Positions 1 through 13,634 of a DNA stretch of 64,000 nucleotides are shown in pieces (the stretch's first letter is position 1; every line of letters starts with the position of its first letter). Where the stretch lies: contig CM060920.1 in assembly GCA_030737875.1 (NCBI GenBank), forward strand, positions 477,430,861-477,494,860, given 5' to 3'. Source of the DNA: Allium sativum. Lineage: Eukaryota; Streptophyta; Magnoliopsida; Asparagales; Amaryllidaceae. Under the pieces are notes generated by a model, which was not told the DNA's origin, did no database searches, and saw only the letters and a list, made by a program, of their open reading frames with translations. Position numbers and translations under genes: made by a program.

Positions 1-837
1 ACCCCACTGTGGGACCAGCACGGGTATCTACGGTAGGGAGCCGATCGATGGGGAGTAGTGGGTACACCTAATGAAGATAGGGGCAGACGGCACCTATGTA
101 GGGGTACACGAAACTACTGGGTAAGAATTACTGAGTACACCTAGTGGAGATAGGGGCAGACGGCACCTATGTAGTGGGCTAGGAGTACACGAAACTACTG
201 GGGAAATTTTCTAAGTCCTTGGAGGGATCAACCTTTAAGTAAGAATGACTGGTGTGGTGCAGTTAGTAATTATCCTTGGGTGGGTAGATGCGTCCTGACG
301 GTTATCTTAGTTTATCCTAAGTCTACCAAGCTACTTAGTGTAGCCATTCATCCCCAGATATTACCGTAGGTCAAGTTTATGTCTTCTCTGGTTACTTTAA
401 TGATTGTATTGTTAAAGTTATAGGACACACTCAGACTTATGTCTGACCCCGTTGTTTTTATCTTTTTCCCAACCCTCAGGTCCTACGGTGGATCCTAGCG
501 GTAGTAGAGCTTGATCGGATTGCTGTTCCAGTCTTTGGGAGCTTGGGTAGATGTAAAGCTCCAGTTATCCAGTTATCTTTTCTTTTGTCATGGCTATTGT
601 ATGAGAGAGTGGGATTATGTACTTCTTTATTTTGACGGATATTGTACTTGACTTTTATCATGGTTTTATGATGTAACCAGACATGTTTATTTCCGCTGTT
701 ATGAGAAGATGTTTTAAATTTCAAGTACTATTTATATCTGTCTTGGTGTAATTTTTCTGTTCTATATTCACTAAAATACTCCACCGATGCTATGGCATTC
801 CCTTAGTGAGTGACCATAGCGGGCGTGGGGTGTTACA
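1..837 (+). mobile_element. 3' part of a gypsy-type LTR (solo or 3' LTR)
   Basis: The segment ends in TGTTACA at 831-837. Its last 70 bases resemble the reverse complement of the Tekay-like LTR that starts at 19715, sharing the 'actccacc', 'gcattccctt' and 'gtgagtgacc' blocks, and the block 'gtagggagccgatcgat' (33-49) is also shared. No primer-binding site follows the LTR end, so this is a solo LTR or the 3' LTR of an element lying left of the window. The start of the LTR is outside the window. Confidence 0.75.
62..203 (+). repeat. two direct repeats of about 70 bp inside the LTR
   Basis: Two copies of a block beginning 'gtacacct' and ending 'acacgaaactactggg' start at 62 and 135. Both contain 'gataggggcagacggcacc'. 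They differ by small insertions and substitutions, as expected of an LTR-internal tandem repeat. Confidence 0.8.
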
Positions 838-3800
838 CAAATAGTCTCCTTTACAATATCTGGAATTAACGTCTACTTAGACCAACATGTCATCATCGAC
901 TCATGTATGCCACAATATCTAGAGTTAACATCTCAAATGTTTAAATTAATGCATTTGACTCATCAGTTACAGGTCCAAAATCAGTTTAATCGTCAATTAT
1001 TATTATTCTTCTATTTTCCTCGATATCTACTTTGTAAGGTTGCTCGTCGGGAATATTCCATCCATTAAATGTAAACCTTGCCTTTGTTTGAAAAGAAGCC
1101 AACTAATCTATTTTATCATTTTTTTATAGATGGGTAAGGAGCATACTAATCTTGAAGAGCTTGTTTGGTAAGTACAAAAGAATCGTACTTATAATAATGC
1201 AAAGTATGTTTTCTTTCTATAAGATTATGTTTTGGGTGCACATTGATTCCAGAACCTAGAACGTTGTTGAACCTGTTGCATTTAAACAAAATTACTTCTT
1301 GCGCGGGTCATGTGAAATATGTCAAGTGCAAAACTTGGGTTAGCACGCTATAAAAATTATTTATATGATCATTTGGATCATCACTACTTTTAAAAAATAC
1401 ACTAGTTTTGTTAGTTAATTTTTCAGCATCATATACTTTAGTATTAAATTTATATCCATTGACAAAGAATATTGGATTGGTCTTAACTTTCCTTTTGGTC
1501 CCATGGCTAAATATTTCAATCCTTTGTATAAAACACAATTTTTATATCTTAAACATAATTAGAAAACCAAGTAGCGAATTCTTAGTCGATATAGTCGTTT
1601 GGATGTTGTGATTTATAAACACTTCAGTTATAGAACAAATGTTGCACTGTGATCAAGATACATGTGTACACATTTGTATATACGCATGTGTAGATGATAT
1701 AAATGTATTATGGCAAATGTAAGTATCATACCTTACAAACATTGCAATTTCACAGAATTTGAAAAGAATATACATGTGTGCTACATGATAATCTCTATTA
1801 TCTAGTTATACTTCCACGCATTTACTAGTAGGTCGACTGTGTTTTCTTTTTTTTCTTTTTTCTTTTTTGAAATAGATAAAGTCGCTTGATAACCGTCTTG
1901 ATTAATTCCTTCATCGTTACGTGTAGCACTTTCAAACGATATGTTCACATGGTCACAAAAATAAGAGAGAAAAAAACAAAGCTTCTTCTTAGATGTATGA
2001 TTTACAAATAGAAACTTCAATTCAAGCTTTGAGTCTCACTTTTTTCTTTAAATGATTTAAGTACCCATTAAGAATTATTTCAAATCAATTTTTTAAATAT
2101 TTAGTTAAATCAATATTTAATGAACTAAACATTAATATACATTTCAAATGGATATATCCATTTATATTGCACAGGCCCTCGAAGACATGCTTCTATCCAT
2201 AAGATTGAAAAACTTGAAGGAAATGTTTTTTTCTAGTTTGCAGAGCAATATAATAAATGTGATTAAAAAAATTAAGAGTATGCTTGAATTACTTTTTAGA
2301 AGCTCATCATATATAAAATGCTATTAAAAGAAATAATAAATGAAGAACAGCCAGAGACTACAAAACAAATACATATTTCATCTTCAATTTTCATAATTTA
2401 GTTCTTTTGTCTTTTTGAATAACCTTTTGGAATTCACTGTACACGAGCATGGCAATATACATATGAGATTTATTTAATGGACATATGGAACAAACACAAT
2501 TAACAATTCATTTAACAGACATTTTTCTTATTCTACTATAGTTATTTTGTTTTTAATAAATATATTTTCCTTCATTCGTTGTCGTTGTCTTAGCTTTTCC
2601 CCATCTGTTGCACGCTATAATTGTCACCGAATGCACTACCTCAGTTTATAGCATTGTTCGTGGCTTTGGCTGGCAGAAAAATGATTATGCTGCTATTCAT
2701 ACATGGGGTAACATTTCTTATGTATGGTTTATGAATTTTCATTCCGCTAATTGAATATCCAAGTTTCCATTTTATACCATCCCCCCTCTATTGTACTTAT
2801 TTGTTATCTATAGGAGCCCCACAGTAAGGCTTAATTAGATGTCGAAATGGGGTTTGATAAAGTAATTTTTCTGAACCATACTCTATAATCCTTTGTACAC
2901 GGTTTTAGTTTTTACCATGGCTATTTATACATACCTAAAAGATAAATTTACTAATTTTTGCATGCTCGGTGATGCATATTATGCTACAGCTAATGGCAGA
3001 TATAATCTAGTTTTAATCTCTTTATGTTTTTATAGATTATATATGCATGGCATTTTCATTAAAAAAATGATGTTATTAGTTTGTGATAATATTGGTATTT
3101 TAGCGTGACAGTCAGACGTGCCATCTACCCTTTCAACATAAGTGCGCCGAGTGAACCATTAATTAGAATAGCTATATTTCTTAAAACTTAATAGATTCAT
3201 TAGTATTATTATTAGATGATTTTCTAAAATTGAAGGGAGTTCTGTAAAAATCACTTCTAAGAATATATATATCTTTCAATTTGTTTTGGAATCTGCATAT
3301 CTAAAAAAGGAAGTCTTACATGTCTTAAATGTGTTTGCTGACTCTGTTTCCTTTTTCACCTATAATTAATCTTTTGAAGATGTTTATTTTCTCTCTTAGT
3401 TCATACTGAAATTGTGAGATGCCAAATGTATTATTTTCATATGTGGTTAGTACAATAGTCGACCTCGTTCCAATTTGATTCATCTTTGGTTGAATTTTTT
3501 GAACAATTTTCTCATGTGCTTTGATATAGCATTCTTAAAAAGTATCATGCCACTGGATTTGCACATGACTATAATTTGAAGTTTAAGACCAACATTACTA
3601 ATTTCACATTTTAATGCATCATAAATTAGTAGGGCAATATTTTAAATTCTTTGTGTGAAGACAAATTATATTTGAGATGACGAACACTAGTCCAAAATAC
3701 CATTTTACTTCATGCAGGTCTCCTCTGTTATATAGTTTGTGGGCTGCCATGTTTATCTTTTTTCCGAGTCTCCATGTTCCTCTACATGGCTTAAAATGAT

Positions 3801-5251
3801 CAAGGTATGTTTATCAATTTTAATATATGTTATACCAACAAGTATTGGTATAATTTCCCATAAGGATTCTGTGGGGTTTTGACATTCTTTTGCAAGTTCT
3901 GTGTTTCAAAAATATTATCTTATTTGAGATTCATGTTTAAAAGGATTTATCATGTTTATTAGTTTCATTCGTCTTTTTGTGTGGTTTGGGCTAAACATGC
4001 ATGTTATAAAATGGGCATGAACTAACATATAACAGAAAATTATTATATACATTATGGTTTCGTTGTTTTTAAAATTTTAGTTCTATGCTAAATATTTTTT
4101 ATGGTCATTTATACTTTATTGAACCATGATGGCAATATGAATGCCATATAGCACAACTTTGTTGTCACAACTATATCTGCTATTTTAAAAATACCCTTTT
4201 TTTAGAAATTGACAAACAATTTTATGAGTGGCATACAGTGAGCATTTTAGTAAAATTACTATCATAAGGCTGATGTTGCAAATTTTTGGAGGAGAGATAA
4301 CTCTGTCGATAAATATCCAAATGACAATACACTTCCTACTAACAATCGTCTTTTGATTGGTTAACCAAAAAATTAGGAACCCTTTTGTTCTTTATTCCAT
4401 GGATCCGATGGCTCCGTACATGCTAGTGATGAGGTTTGTAAGTTAATGTTATGGACCATAAATTGGTTTAGAGTAGAAAAATTGCTTCAAAAAATTGTAG
4501 AAATAGACCAATTTTGCTTTGGTAAATTGACCATAATTGTAAGATTTCTTTTTCTTAAGCCTTTGTGCTACTAGGTTTTAAAGGCAAGACACTTACATTG
4601 CACTCACCCTTTGAAAATTCTTCCTTAAGCTGGAGAAAAGCGAGTGTGAGTCATCCTTTAATGCGATAGAAGTTCAGTGCACTATTGGTAAATCATCATA
4701 ACTGTTGCTGGTTTTAATACTTGTGACTCATATTACACACCCTGAATTGCCTTTCTTATAACAAGCAGAAGTATCTATACTCTCCCCCTGGTTTCCTCAG
4801 GTTTCAGTCTCAACTCAAAGGTTGTTAGTTACTTTTGATATAATGAAAAAGTTAACTCCTTATATACAAAAGGTTACTTTTTATGTAACTTTGTTACTTG
4901 AAAAATGGCATGTTGCATCAACGATAATATATACAGTTGCATAAATGCATGTGTTTTCAAACATGGTTATAATTCTTTGAATTTCTAAGTGCTTTAAAGC
5001 TAGTTTTATTGATATTAGCACGGAGACTTCATTTTTTTAACCACTTAGTTTGTTATACATACACACTTAATTTGACTAATTTATAACACATTTTGTATTA
5101 GCAGTTAGATGAAGTACAGTATTTACCTTAGTTAAACACATTTTGTATACATATACTAAACTTGCATTATTATAACACCTTAACACATCAGGATTTGTAT
5201 ATTGTACACAACTTCTAGGGAAAAGTACCAGATCTGTATAACTTAATATTT
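838..5251. other. AT-rich intergenic DNA, no gene seen
   Basis: I find no convincing coding region, RNA gene or terminal-repeat element here. Short open frames such as 1308-1538 and 2893-3108 are low-complexity, have no homology I recognise and lack codon structure. Diverged transposon debris is possible but I cannot support any family. Confidence 0.6.
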
Positions 5252-5491
5252 GTTAGCTTCAGGGGCGGAACCAGGAATTCAACAATGTAGGGGCGAAAAA
5301 CTTGGGGGGGGGGGGGCAAACCTGTGCTCTATTGTTCGTTGGAAGTACATTGGATGACATATAAAATCTGTACTCGGTTTCAAGAAAGCAAGGTAATTAT
5401 TCTTGCCTTCCCCTAATACATGGCTGAACTACATTGGGTTGGGGGGCCATGGCCCTACTGGCCTCAATGTAGTTCCGCCACTGGTTAGCTT
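5252..5491. mobile_element. hAT-like MITE with perfect 8-bp target duplication
   Basis: The element spans 5260-5483 (224 bp). It starts CAGGGGCGGAACCAG and ends with the inverted form CTGGTTCCGCC-like (right end reads tagttccgccactg). It is flanked on both sides by the identical 8-mer 'gttagctt' (5252-5259 and 5484-5491). Terminal CAG...CTG, a GGGCGGAACC-type terminal repeat and an 8-bp duplication are hallmarks of hAT MITEs. A run of G bases lies just inside the left end (about 5304-5317). There is no coding capacity. Confidence 0.88.
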
Positions 5492-7081
5492 CACACCCAA
5501 GACTTCAGGTCCTACGCTGCAACATAGTTCATTATGAGCTACTTGTTATCTATCCAGTTTAATTGCAAACATTTGCACATTTACCTTTGAATGTTAATTA
5601 CCTTTTTATCGACTGTCCACATAATTGCAAGTTTAGTTGTTACTATATTAAGAGCTGAAAAGCTTACAACGTGTTCAAAATTAATTTCAGATTGCAAGTA
5701 TTTCTTTTTATCCCCACTTTCTATTCTCAGAAAGTCGGCTATCATAAGCCAATCAATTAACACATTGGCTCCATTCTTCTAATCTACAACAAAGTTTCGC
5801 CAAAGGGATATTGTATGTGCAAAGATCACTTATCACTAGCACTGTGAGGGCAACAATTCGAGTGTTCATTGGCTGAATTGATCAACCTAAAAATCATTGA
5901 TGAATTTAGATTATGTTTTCAACTCTGGATAGCGAGTCATGTTACTTCACTGATTCCATTGTACAATCCACTTATTACACTTTTCTGCATCAATTGACTA
6001 ATTTTTTTTTTACTATTTCTCTTTATTTTCCTTTCATAATTTACCAGTGTCGATATAAAGTAAGTTAAAAACAAGTTACCTCTTTTTACTAGCACTTTCA
6101 ACTTTTACAGAAACATCACTACCATTAGGGACATTTTTTTTTTCATTTGGAACCTGTGATGCTACATCTTACGTAATTTTTTCGTATATTTTCCTTTAAT
6201 ACGAATACTGCCAACTGACTGATCCTTGAACAGATTAATATTGCCATTACCTATTCTTAATAAAAGTATTATGGTTTAGTTATTACCTATAGATATTTGT
6301 CCACTACTTATTTCATGTAACTTGCAGACAAAAATTGATCAAGTTTTTAATATATCAGTTATTATTGATGTCTACGATTAAATAGGTCAATATTGCTTCT
6401 ATGAAATTTAATACTGTTAGGATCCTTTAATATTGTTAGAATAAACAGATTTAGCTTTATAAAATGAGTCCGTGTAGTTTCTACCGAGTGAATTAAGCTA
6501 CTATTTCATTTTAAACCTTAAGCAATGTGGAACCATATTTAGTTGTATCCCAAATTATGGAGGTTACCAATAAATTCAAGCTTCTATTTAGTATATTCTT
6601 AATTATTTAAATATTGTAAATCAAATGATGTTTGGGTGTAATATTTTGATATGACATATTCCAGTTATTCGGTTTATACGACCAACACTAACACTCCCTT
6701 AACTATGCTATCAAATTTAAAATTCATTCATTACTATCCGTAAGATTAATACCTACTAATTTTTTTGTGAACAATAAGCAAAATCAATGTCTACTAAAGA
6801 ATATTGAATTATACATCAATTGACCACTTACTATAATGAGTTACTACCAAAGGATAAACATTTTACCTGTTAACAAAATCCATGTTCCACTGCCGTAGAT
6901 TGCCTTCATATACTATAATTATATAAACATTTTTTTAATTTTCCACTTTATTCTAGCACTGGTTTGGTCTGCCATCCTAGGCAGCTTGTATTCACAAATG
7001 CTATATGATTATTTCAAGATGTACCATTTTTTTTTCAACTTCAGCCTGTCCATCCAACTTTTATTCTTCTATTCACTTAGG
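5492..7081. other. AT-rich intergenic DNA, no gene seen
   Basis: Very AT-rich sequence with homopolymer runs. The overlapping short frames on both strands near 5581-5782 look like chance openings. No terminal repeats or protein similarity were recognised. Confidence 0.55.
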
Positions 7082-7278
7082 CAGTAGCGGAGCCAGCCGC
7101 TATATTCGGATAAGGCAGCATAATTTCCTTTACTATTTGATGCTTTTAAATAGGGCAAGTTGCTAATTTTTTGTGGAAATTAAACAAATTTTTAATTAGA
7201 ACATTATGTTTTATAAGGGAAATTCAAAAATGTGGTAAGGCATATACCCCACCTGGAGCAATACTGCCTCCGCCCCTC
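7082..7278. mobile_element. second hAT-like MITE, degenerate
   Basis: The left end CAGTAGCGGAGCCAG and the reverse complement of the right end (GAGGGGCGGAGGCAG) match at most positions and resemble the terminal repeats of the MITE at 5260. Candidate 8-bp flanks are 'cacttagg' (7074-7081) and 'cacctatg' (7279-7286), with 6 of 8 identical. It is about 197 bp long and non-coding. Older or less certain than the first MITE. Confidence 0.65.
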
Positions 7279-9734
7279 CACCTATGTTTGTGTATTCTAA
7301 CAAATTTTGACAAAAAACTACATGCATACTATACATGGAAATAAAGAGTTAATTTAAATTTTTTCCCAGTGTTGTTAAATAAACCATCTCCAACTTTTTC
7401 CTGTAGACTAACACAATTTCTGTGCATGCAGGCTGCTTGGTGAGCGCTCCACCTATAATACACCACCTTTCAAATTTTCATTTTCCTGAATAAGCTTTAT
7501 AAGATACAAAATGATTTTGTAGATGTTATATGTACTGCAAGAGTTAATTTTCATTTTCATCGTGCTGCTCACAAAGTCTGTAAGCAGAATCAAGATTATT
7601 GTAACAGCCCAAATTTCTGTACACTTTGAGTAGACTATAACACCACACGTCCAACCCAAATTGCACAGAAATACGAATCATTATTAGAAAGAAGTTAGAG
7701 GATGAGAAATAGAAAGAAAGAAATATTAGAATAGAAGAAAACGAAGATCACAAACTTACAGCAAAACGAATAAAATATATTAAATAACATAACTTTTGAA
7801 ATACAAATCAGTAACTACATATACATACCATTATCAGAGCACAACAGTTATTCCTGGAACAGTTATAAACACCTGTTTCCAGATACAACATAGTACACGA
7901 CGGAAATATGATAGTCTATAGCTAATTGGTGAAGCCTCCTGCTTCAAACTCCTCTAAGTGAATCTGTAAAATCCCGACTACTTGACTGCTCGTACAAATT
8001 TGGGCACCCAAGAGTTAGGAAAAACAAACAAAATAACTCTGGGTCGGTCATAGGACTGGTGTGAGTAAACTCCAACCATTTGTTTAACTTTCAAAATCCT
8101 TTCGAAAGAAATGATAATCGTAAGACCGATACACACATAAACACGGATGGCTTTTACCTTACGATGACCAAGATTATTTTTGATATCAAATCCAGTGATA
8201 TTATAATAATGTCTACATCAAATAAATAGAATCTAGCGTAATGCTTGCATCTCACGCTCCATATATAATATAAAATCGAAAACTGCAGGGCGCTTATTGG
8301 AGACTGGGTTTCCAACATGACAAGGTATGGAACCACCTTCCGATCAGTGTACTCGAGAGAGGATACACTGGGGTTCAACAAGAACATCTTGCAACCCGGC
8401 CCACACATGACCGACCATTCATTTCACTTGAGTGTATCGATATATATCACCAACGTTTGGGATCAGCAACCATTTCCCGAAAGGGACAACAACGATAGAT
8501 TAAAGAAGCAAATTGAATTTCTCTATATAGGTGATTATACATCCGAATGGGAGTGACCCACATAGCCATGCTGCCTGCCTGATTTTTGTTAATTCCCGGT
8601 TCTGAGGCTTGAAGTTTGAATTATCTTTCAGAACATCTGGCCACTATTCACTTTGAATGTCACATCGTTAGATCAATTGGAAATCACTAATTGATTCCCA
8701 CAAAAATACTCGGATTGTTAGGCTAAAAAAGTTTACCTTCTTTGCCACCATCTTTGTACGTTTGAAGGAATCAACGTACGTAATCCCTTTGGAAATACTC
8801 TGTCAGACACTCATCCTTACAAGTTGCCTTGGATTTGGACAAACTGAAGGCACCGTTATATTAATCCATCTTAGGCAATTTCTACCTAGGGTTAACAGAA
8901 CAACCCTTGTATTTTACTCCGTCTTCAATTATCTTCAGCATAAGTTGATTCATAACGCTTATACCAATACGGAGTGGTTTTCAGATATTAAATCTGATCC
9001 TAGTCTCTCCATATTGATAATGGAGGTATAAAATAAATCAAAACTTTGATAATCGGTGAATTAACTATCAATGAAACATCCATAAAATCAGCGGTCCTAT
9101 TTCCAATTGGGAATTCTACTGATCAACCATCAATTAACACTGGGCCCCTTTTAAATTAATTATTATTTCCAATTCCTAATTCCCATATTTCGTATCCTTT
9201 CAAAATTCTATTTTCTCTCTCAATTCATGGAAAAACAATTTCGATATCCTAATTCCTTTATTCGAGAAAAATATCTCTTATCCCCGTTAGAAAACATTTC
9301 TATATATATTCATGAGTCCTTATTTTCTATATTCAGAAAATATACCTTACTAATATCGGAAAATATTTCCATATTCCATTCCTTAATTTCTCGTGGACCA
9401 ATTCACCTCATTTTCTATGCATAGAAAATATCTCTCATTTTATTAGGGGAAGACACTTCAAATTCTTTTAAATTAACGTGATGTTATAAAACATCGTTAT
9501 AATTACTCCAACCACTAATCATTTATTAACTAACTATATTGCTAACCAAGTTTCACCATCGAACCTTAACCATTCCTCCATCGATCATGGAGTCAATCAA
9601 GTTGGGGTATAATTACCTCTCAGACCTTAATTGAACAACATTTTCAACTTTGAAATAGTCAAAACTCACAACATTAAAAAAAACATTGCTTACACGACTT
9701 TCAGATTCAATCTAAGGACACACTTCTTTTACAG

Positions 9735-10075
9735 AAAAATATTGATTATAACGGTAGCATCATAATTATTATTTCCAAATATTTGATTTATATTACCTCT
9801 AATAGCAGCGACACAATCGCTGTCTAGGATTATAGAACATTTATTATAACCATAGCGTTAAGATCGTTGTTTATATTTACAAAACATTTATTATAACGGC
9901 AGCGTTAAAATCACTGTTTAGAATTTACAAAACATTTATCATAAAGGCGGCGTTAAAATCGCTGTTTAGAATTTACAAAACATTTGTCATAATGGCAGCG
10001 TTAAAATTGATGTTTAGAATTTACAAATCATTTGTTATTATGACAGCACTAAAATCGCTGTTTTGAATAAAGTAT
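9735..10075. repeat. roughly 60-bp tandem repeats with an AGCG...CGCT mini-hairpin
   Basis: About five imperfect units of roughly 60 bp, each containing a variant of 'agcgttaaaatcgctgttt' followed by 'agaatttacaaaacattt'. AGCG and CGCT flank an AT-rich 7-base loop. The same array occurs in the other LTR at about 17600-17925, so it was in the element before insertion. Confidence 0.8.
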
Positions 10076-11910
10076 CGTGTGTAACGCACACGGTTCCGTT
10101 ATTCATTTTAAAAAAATAGTCAAAATGTCTGGATTTAAACAATGCAGACATATACCATTCTGTTTGTCGAAACCCATAAGACAAAAGTTATATAAGGATA
10201 TAAATCCGCTTTCCACCTTCTTTGCAACAAGACCTCTTTCCTTGGATTTGATTTCAAAAATCTATTTATCAATGTTTAACACAAAACTATCTTATGTGCT
10301 TTCCTTTGCATTAAAATTTTTTCTTTCAATTACCGTGCTTTGCTTAATTCAATTAAAGTTATCACTTTGGTTTTAAAAATTTCATTTAAACCTTGGATTA
10401 CAAATCTCTTTATGAAACTCTTGTCCCATCCTTGATCAAACTATAATGCCACCAAATCATTTCTTAACTGAATCTCCAATTACAATCATTGTTTTAATTA
10501 TTATTAATTAAATTAACGATTAATTTTATTATTAACTATATTAAAAATAGTTAACTTTGCTATTAACTAAAAATAGTTAATTATCACTTTAAAAGCTTAT
10601 TAAATAATAATTAACTTTATTAACACTAACCAATTCGATAATTACCTTAATTTTAGTTAATCGAAGATTAACTAATATTTAACACCCTTCGTTAAATTCA
10701 AATTAATTCCAAATATTGGTTTCAGAACCATTTTCCATAAATTCAAATTTGAATTTATATTTTCATTTTATCCAATGATAAATAATTCACTTAATTTATA
10801 CTCTCGTTTATATACAAGTTCTTGTTTTCTCCATTTACAAGTTTTTAGTTTCAACCCTATTCGAAATTACATTTCTATTTTTGGAAATAAATTCCCCTTT
10901 TTAAAACTCAAATTTAATTTTATATATTCGAAAATATTTTATGGTTTTTAAATACCAAATTCTAGGCCCTGTGATATTTAAACACAACAAGATCAATCAA
11001 ATTTAATATATCAAAGCATAGGTCACAACTAATGCAAACACAATAATATAAATGTTGAGGAATCCAGTTGGATCCCACTAACCTGTTTCCGTGTATCCAC
11101 GGATGTTAATCAACATCAATAATATTATTTCACATCAATATGAAATATCAGAACTAATAATCGATCATGATGTAATCATATCAACCATTTCAACCAATTT
11201 TATCAGCTATTCAACCAATCAACCATTGCATAGTATAAAATTACTATAAATAAATTTAAAACTCGTTTATATAAAAATATAAACGAGGTAGAGTTAGTGA
11301 GTTTACTCACCTTATTTGCAGTTGACGATTCCTCTTTTGTTTCGTTTCAAAATCAAACAAACATTTGATTTTTCTATGAAATTCCGGTAACTCCGCTCTA
11401 CGCCACATTAGAGCCAATGTAGATCTCGTGGTTAGGATCCCAATATGACCAGCTTCGTCTGGTTCTGTTCACGAATGACATAGAAATCGACGTTATAAGT
11501 TTTCAATATTTTTATACTGGTTTAATTATAATTATTTAAAATATTAACTAATTAAACCTTAATTATTATTTAAGCCCAAACATATGTAATTAGGCCCATA
11601 ACCGAATCGTAATTACATTCACGACTTCCAGCTCTTCTACTTTAGAATCGCGAAGATTGTCTTTCCCAAAATCTCCATGAAAGAATATTTCCTTGAAGTT
11701 TCTCTGTACTTATCTGACTATGGTTCCTCCTACACCTTTTATTGATCTCAACATGACTGGGGATGAAATAATTAACATCACGAAGAATAGGTCATTTCTG
11801 CAGAAATAAGATATTAAGGACAATACCTTCTTCTTCACTGATGAGGTAAAATCCCACTGTTCCTTCAATAAGCATACCGTAAACTCCATTCCTGCATCTC
11901 GCTTGGACCC

Positions 11911-12108
11911 TTACACGCATGTTACACAGTACCCACATCTTTCATTCATCTCACCTCTTCTACCCTGAAGCATTTGCTTCCATATTTCCTTAGCTTCCCA
12001 TACAAAGTCCCATCTACCAAATGATTTATCTTCCTTTTTAACCTTGTTCTCGTTCAAAGAAAACAATCTACACTTCTCATTTTCAAATCCCATTTCCTGC
12101 ATCCACAC
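11911..12108 (-). other. unrecognised coding-like 65-codon segment inside the LTR
   Basis: A minus-strand open frame that begins just after a splice-acceptor-like 'gtgtggatgcag'. It encodes a charged segment with RWDFVWEAKEIWKQML and a short cysteine cluster, ERCGYCVTC, which looks less random than its surroundings. It is in the half of the LTR that the right LTR has lost, so conservation cannot be tested here. It could be a captured host exon or chance. I do not recognise a family. Confidence 0.25.
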
Positions 12109-12654
12109 TCAATTAACACATTAACCATGGTTTAAACTCATACTAATTTCTCCTTCTTCCCCTTGGCAAAACTCAACACTACTTCTGCATAACACAACCC
12201 ATCACCGATTGTTCCTCACAACAGTCCCCTTTACAGTGAATTTAAATCTAAAACATACTTCCAATGCAGATCATCATTCGATGAATCGACATCACCAGAA
12301 TGCTCACCGCCCCTTGCCGACGCTATCCCTCACCTGAACATCCAACTCGCATCACCTACGAAGAGATCTTCCTTGCAAGAGCTGCACCCTGGACTTACTC
12401 TCCTATCGTCCCCTTCTCAGAAGAAGTTGTGCACCTCAGTTCAAACATAAACCTGACCTTACTTCCTTGATTGCCAACGCTGACGTGGACCGCCGGATTC
12501 CGACCGACTATCACCAGTCTGACCTTTAATCCGTGCCATCCACCTCGTTCGATGTCAGATCATCAGAATCCAGCTACAACGAGCCCTAGTTCATCGCTGG
12601 ATGAAAGAGGCGATCAAAATTGGTAAACGAACCCATATAAGAACCTGCGATTTG

Positions 12655-12665
12655 ATTTTATATAT
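12655..12665 (-). promoter_or_regulatory. possible LTR promoter TATA box
   Basis: On the minus strand the sequence reads TATATAAAATC, about 970 bp inside the U3 end of the LTR and just before a less AT-rich block (about 12180-12620) that could be transcribed leader. Inferred from position and consensus only. Confidence 0.35.
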
Positions 12666-13634
12666 GATTTTGTTATTGTATTTGTTTTATTTCTTCCTCA
12701 TTCGATTTATGTTACTGTGTCTAGAATGAAAGAGTAAGGAGGAGTAAGAACAATATTTAAATGGAAGAAATGGTGTGGCTGTCACGAAAAATAGCTTCAA
12801 GGGCACGGCACCAAATTTGCTTGGGGTTTACGGAATCAATTCCTTGGAGCTCACGGTTTTTTAATAGGGAACATGGATTAAAACGCGGTAGGCATGGGTA
12901 ATATATTTTTATAAGTATTATTATATAGTCCAATTAGCTGTAAGTGTTGAATAGGTATGCCAAGATAGGGATATGCAACTTTGTAAAGGTTTTTACGGTG
13001 TTAGATGTTGAATAGTGACAGGAAACCTTTATCTAGATAATGAGGTAAATTTTTCCCAAGTATTTCTACCGAAGATTTAATATTGAGTAAAAATTTCAAC
13101 AATTCAAAAGGAAAGCAAAGAAATTAGTGGTTGCCGAAATATTTGATTGAAACAGCCGCGTATCTTATCAGAGATATGATAGCGATTTAATAAGATTTTA
13201 ATTAGATTTTTCTCTTTTCATTTCTATTCCAGTCAAGCCAAAATTCCTGGATTCAAATGGGTGCTGAGATTCTAAGAACGTGACTTCGAGATTTGGTCAA
13301 ATGTATAACGCAAAGATTTTGAAAACGATGTTTACGAAAGTGACCCCTATTATTTGACCTATATTTAACATTTTATGTTTACAGTTCGTCAGGCACATAC
13401 AACATCAGATTAAAATGAAATCCGAAAACTATGCAATAACTAAATATTCCAGAATTTTAATTCAATATTCAAATTCAAATTATTTCCAATTATTCCAAAA
13501 TTAAATATATTATTACATTATTTATATTACTTAAAAATTCAAATTTTTTAAATATAATCAGTTAAATCTCCAAATTAACCTTTTAAACAATTAAACAAAT
13601 TAATTATTCAGTCACAAAAATCTGGGTCGTTACA

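Larger units (their letters stand above)
7600..13634 (-). mobile_element. 6.0-kb 3' LTR of a non-autonomous (LARD-like) element
   Basis: Begins TGTAACAGCCC at 7600 and ends GGGTCGTTACA at 13634, so the ends form a short inverted repeat. A polypurine tract (read on the minus strand) abuts the inner end at 13635-13651. The first 4.26 kb are repeated, with several percent divergence, at 15466-19714, which identifies the pair as LTRs. At 6035 bp it is longer than most plant LTRs. The outer flank 7595-7599 is 'attat'; the matching right flank is lost. Confidence 0.88.

Noticed and set aside
8154..8408. Conserved minus-strand frame shared with 15957-16274 as a coding gene
   Set aside because: The two are the same place in the paired LTRs, so similarity is expected; an opposite-strand frame overlaps it and no domain is recognisable.
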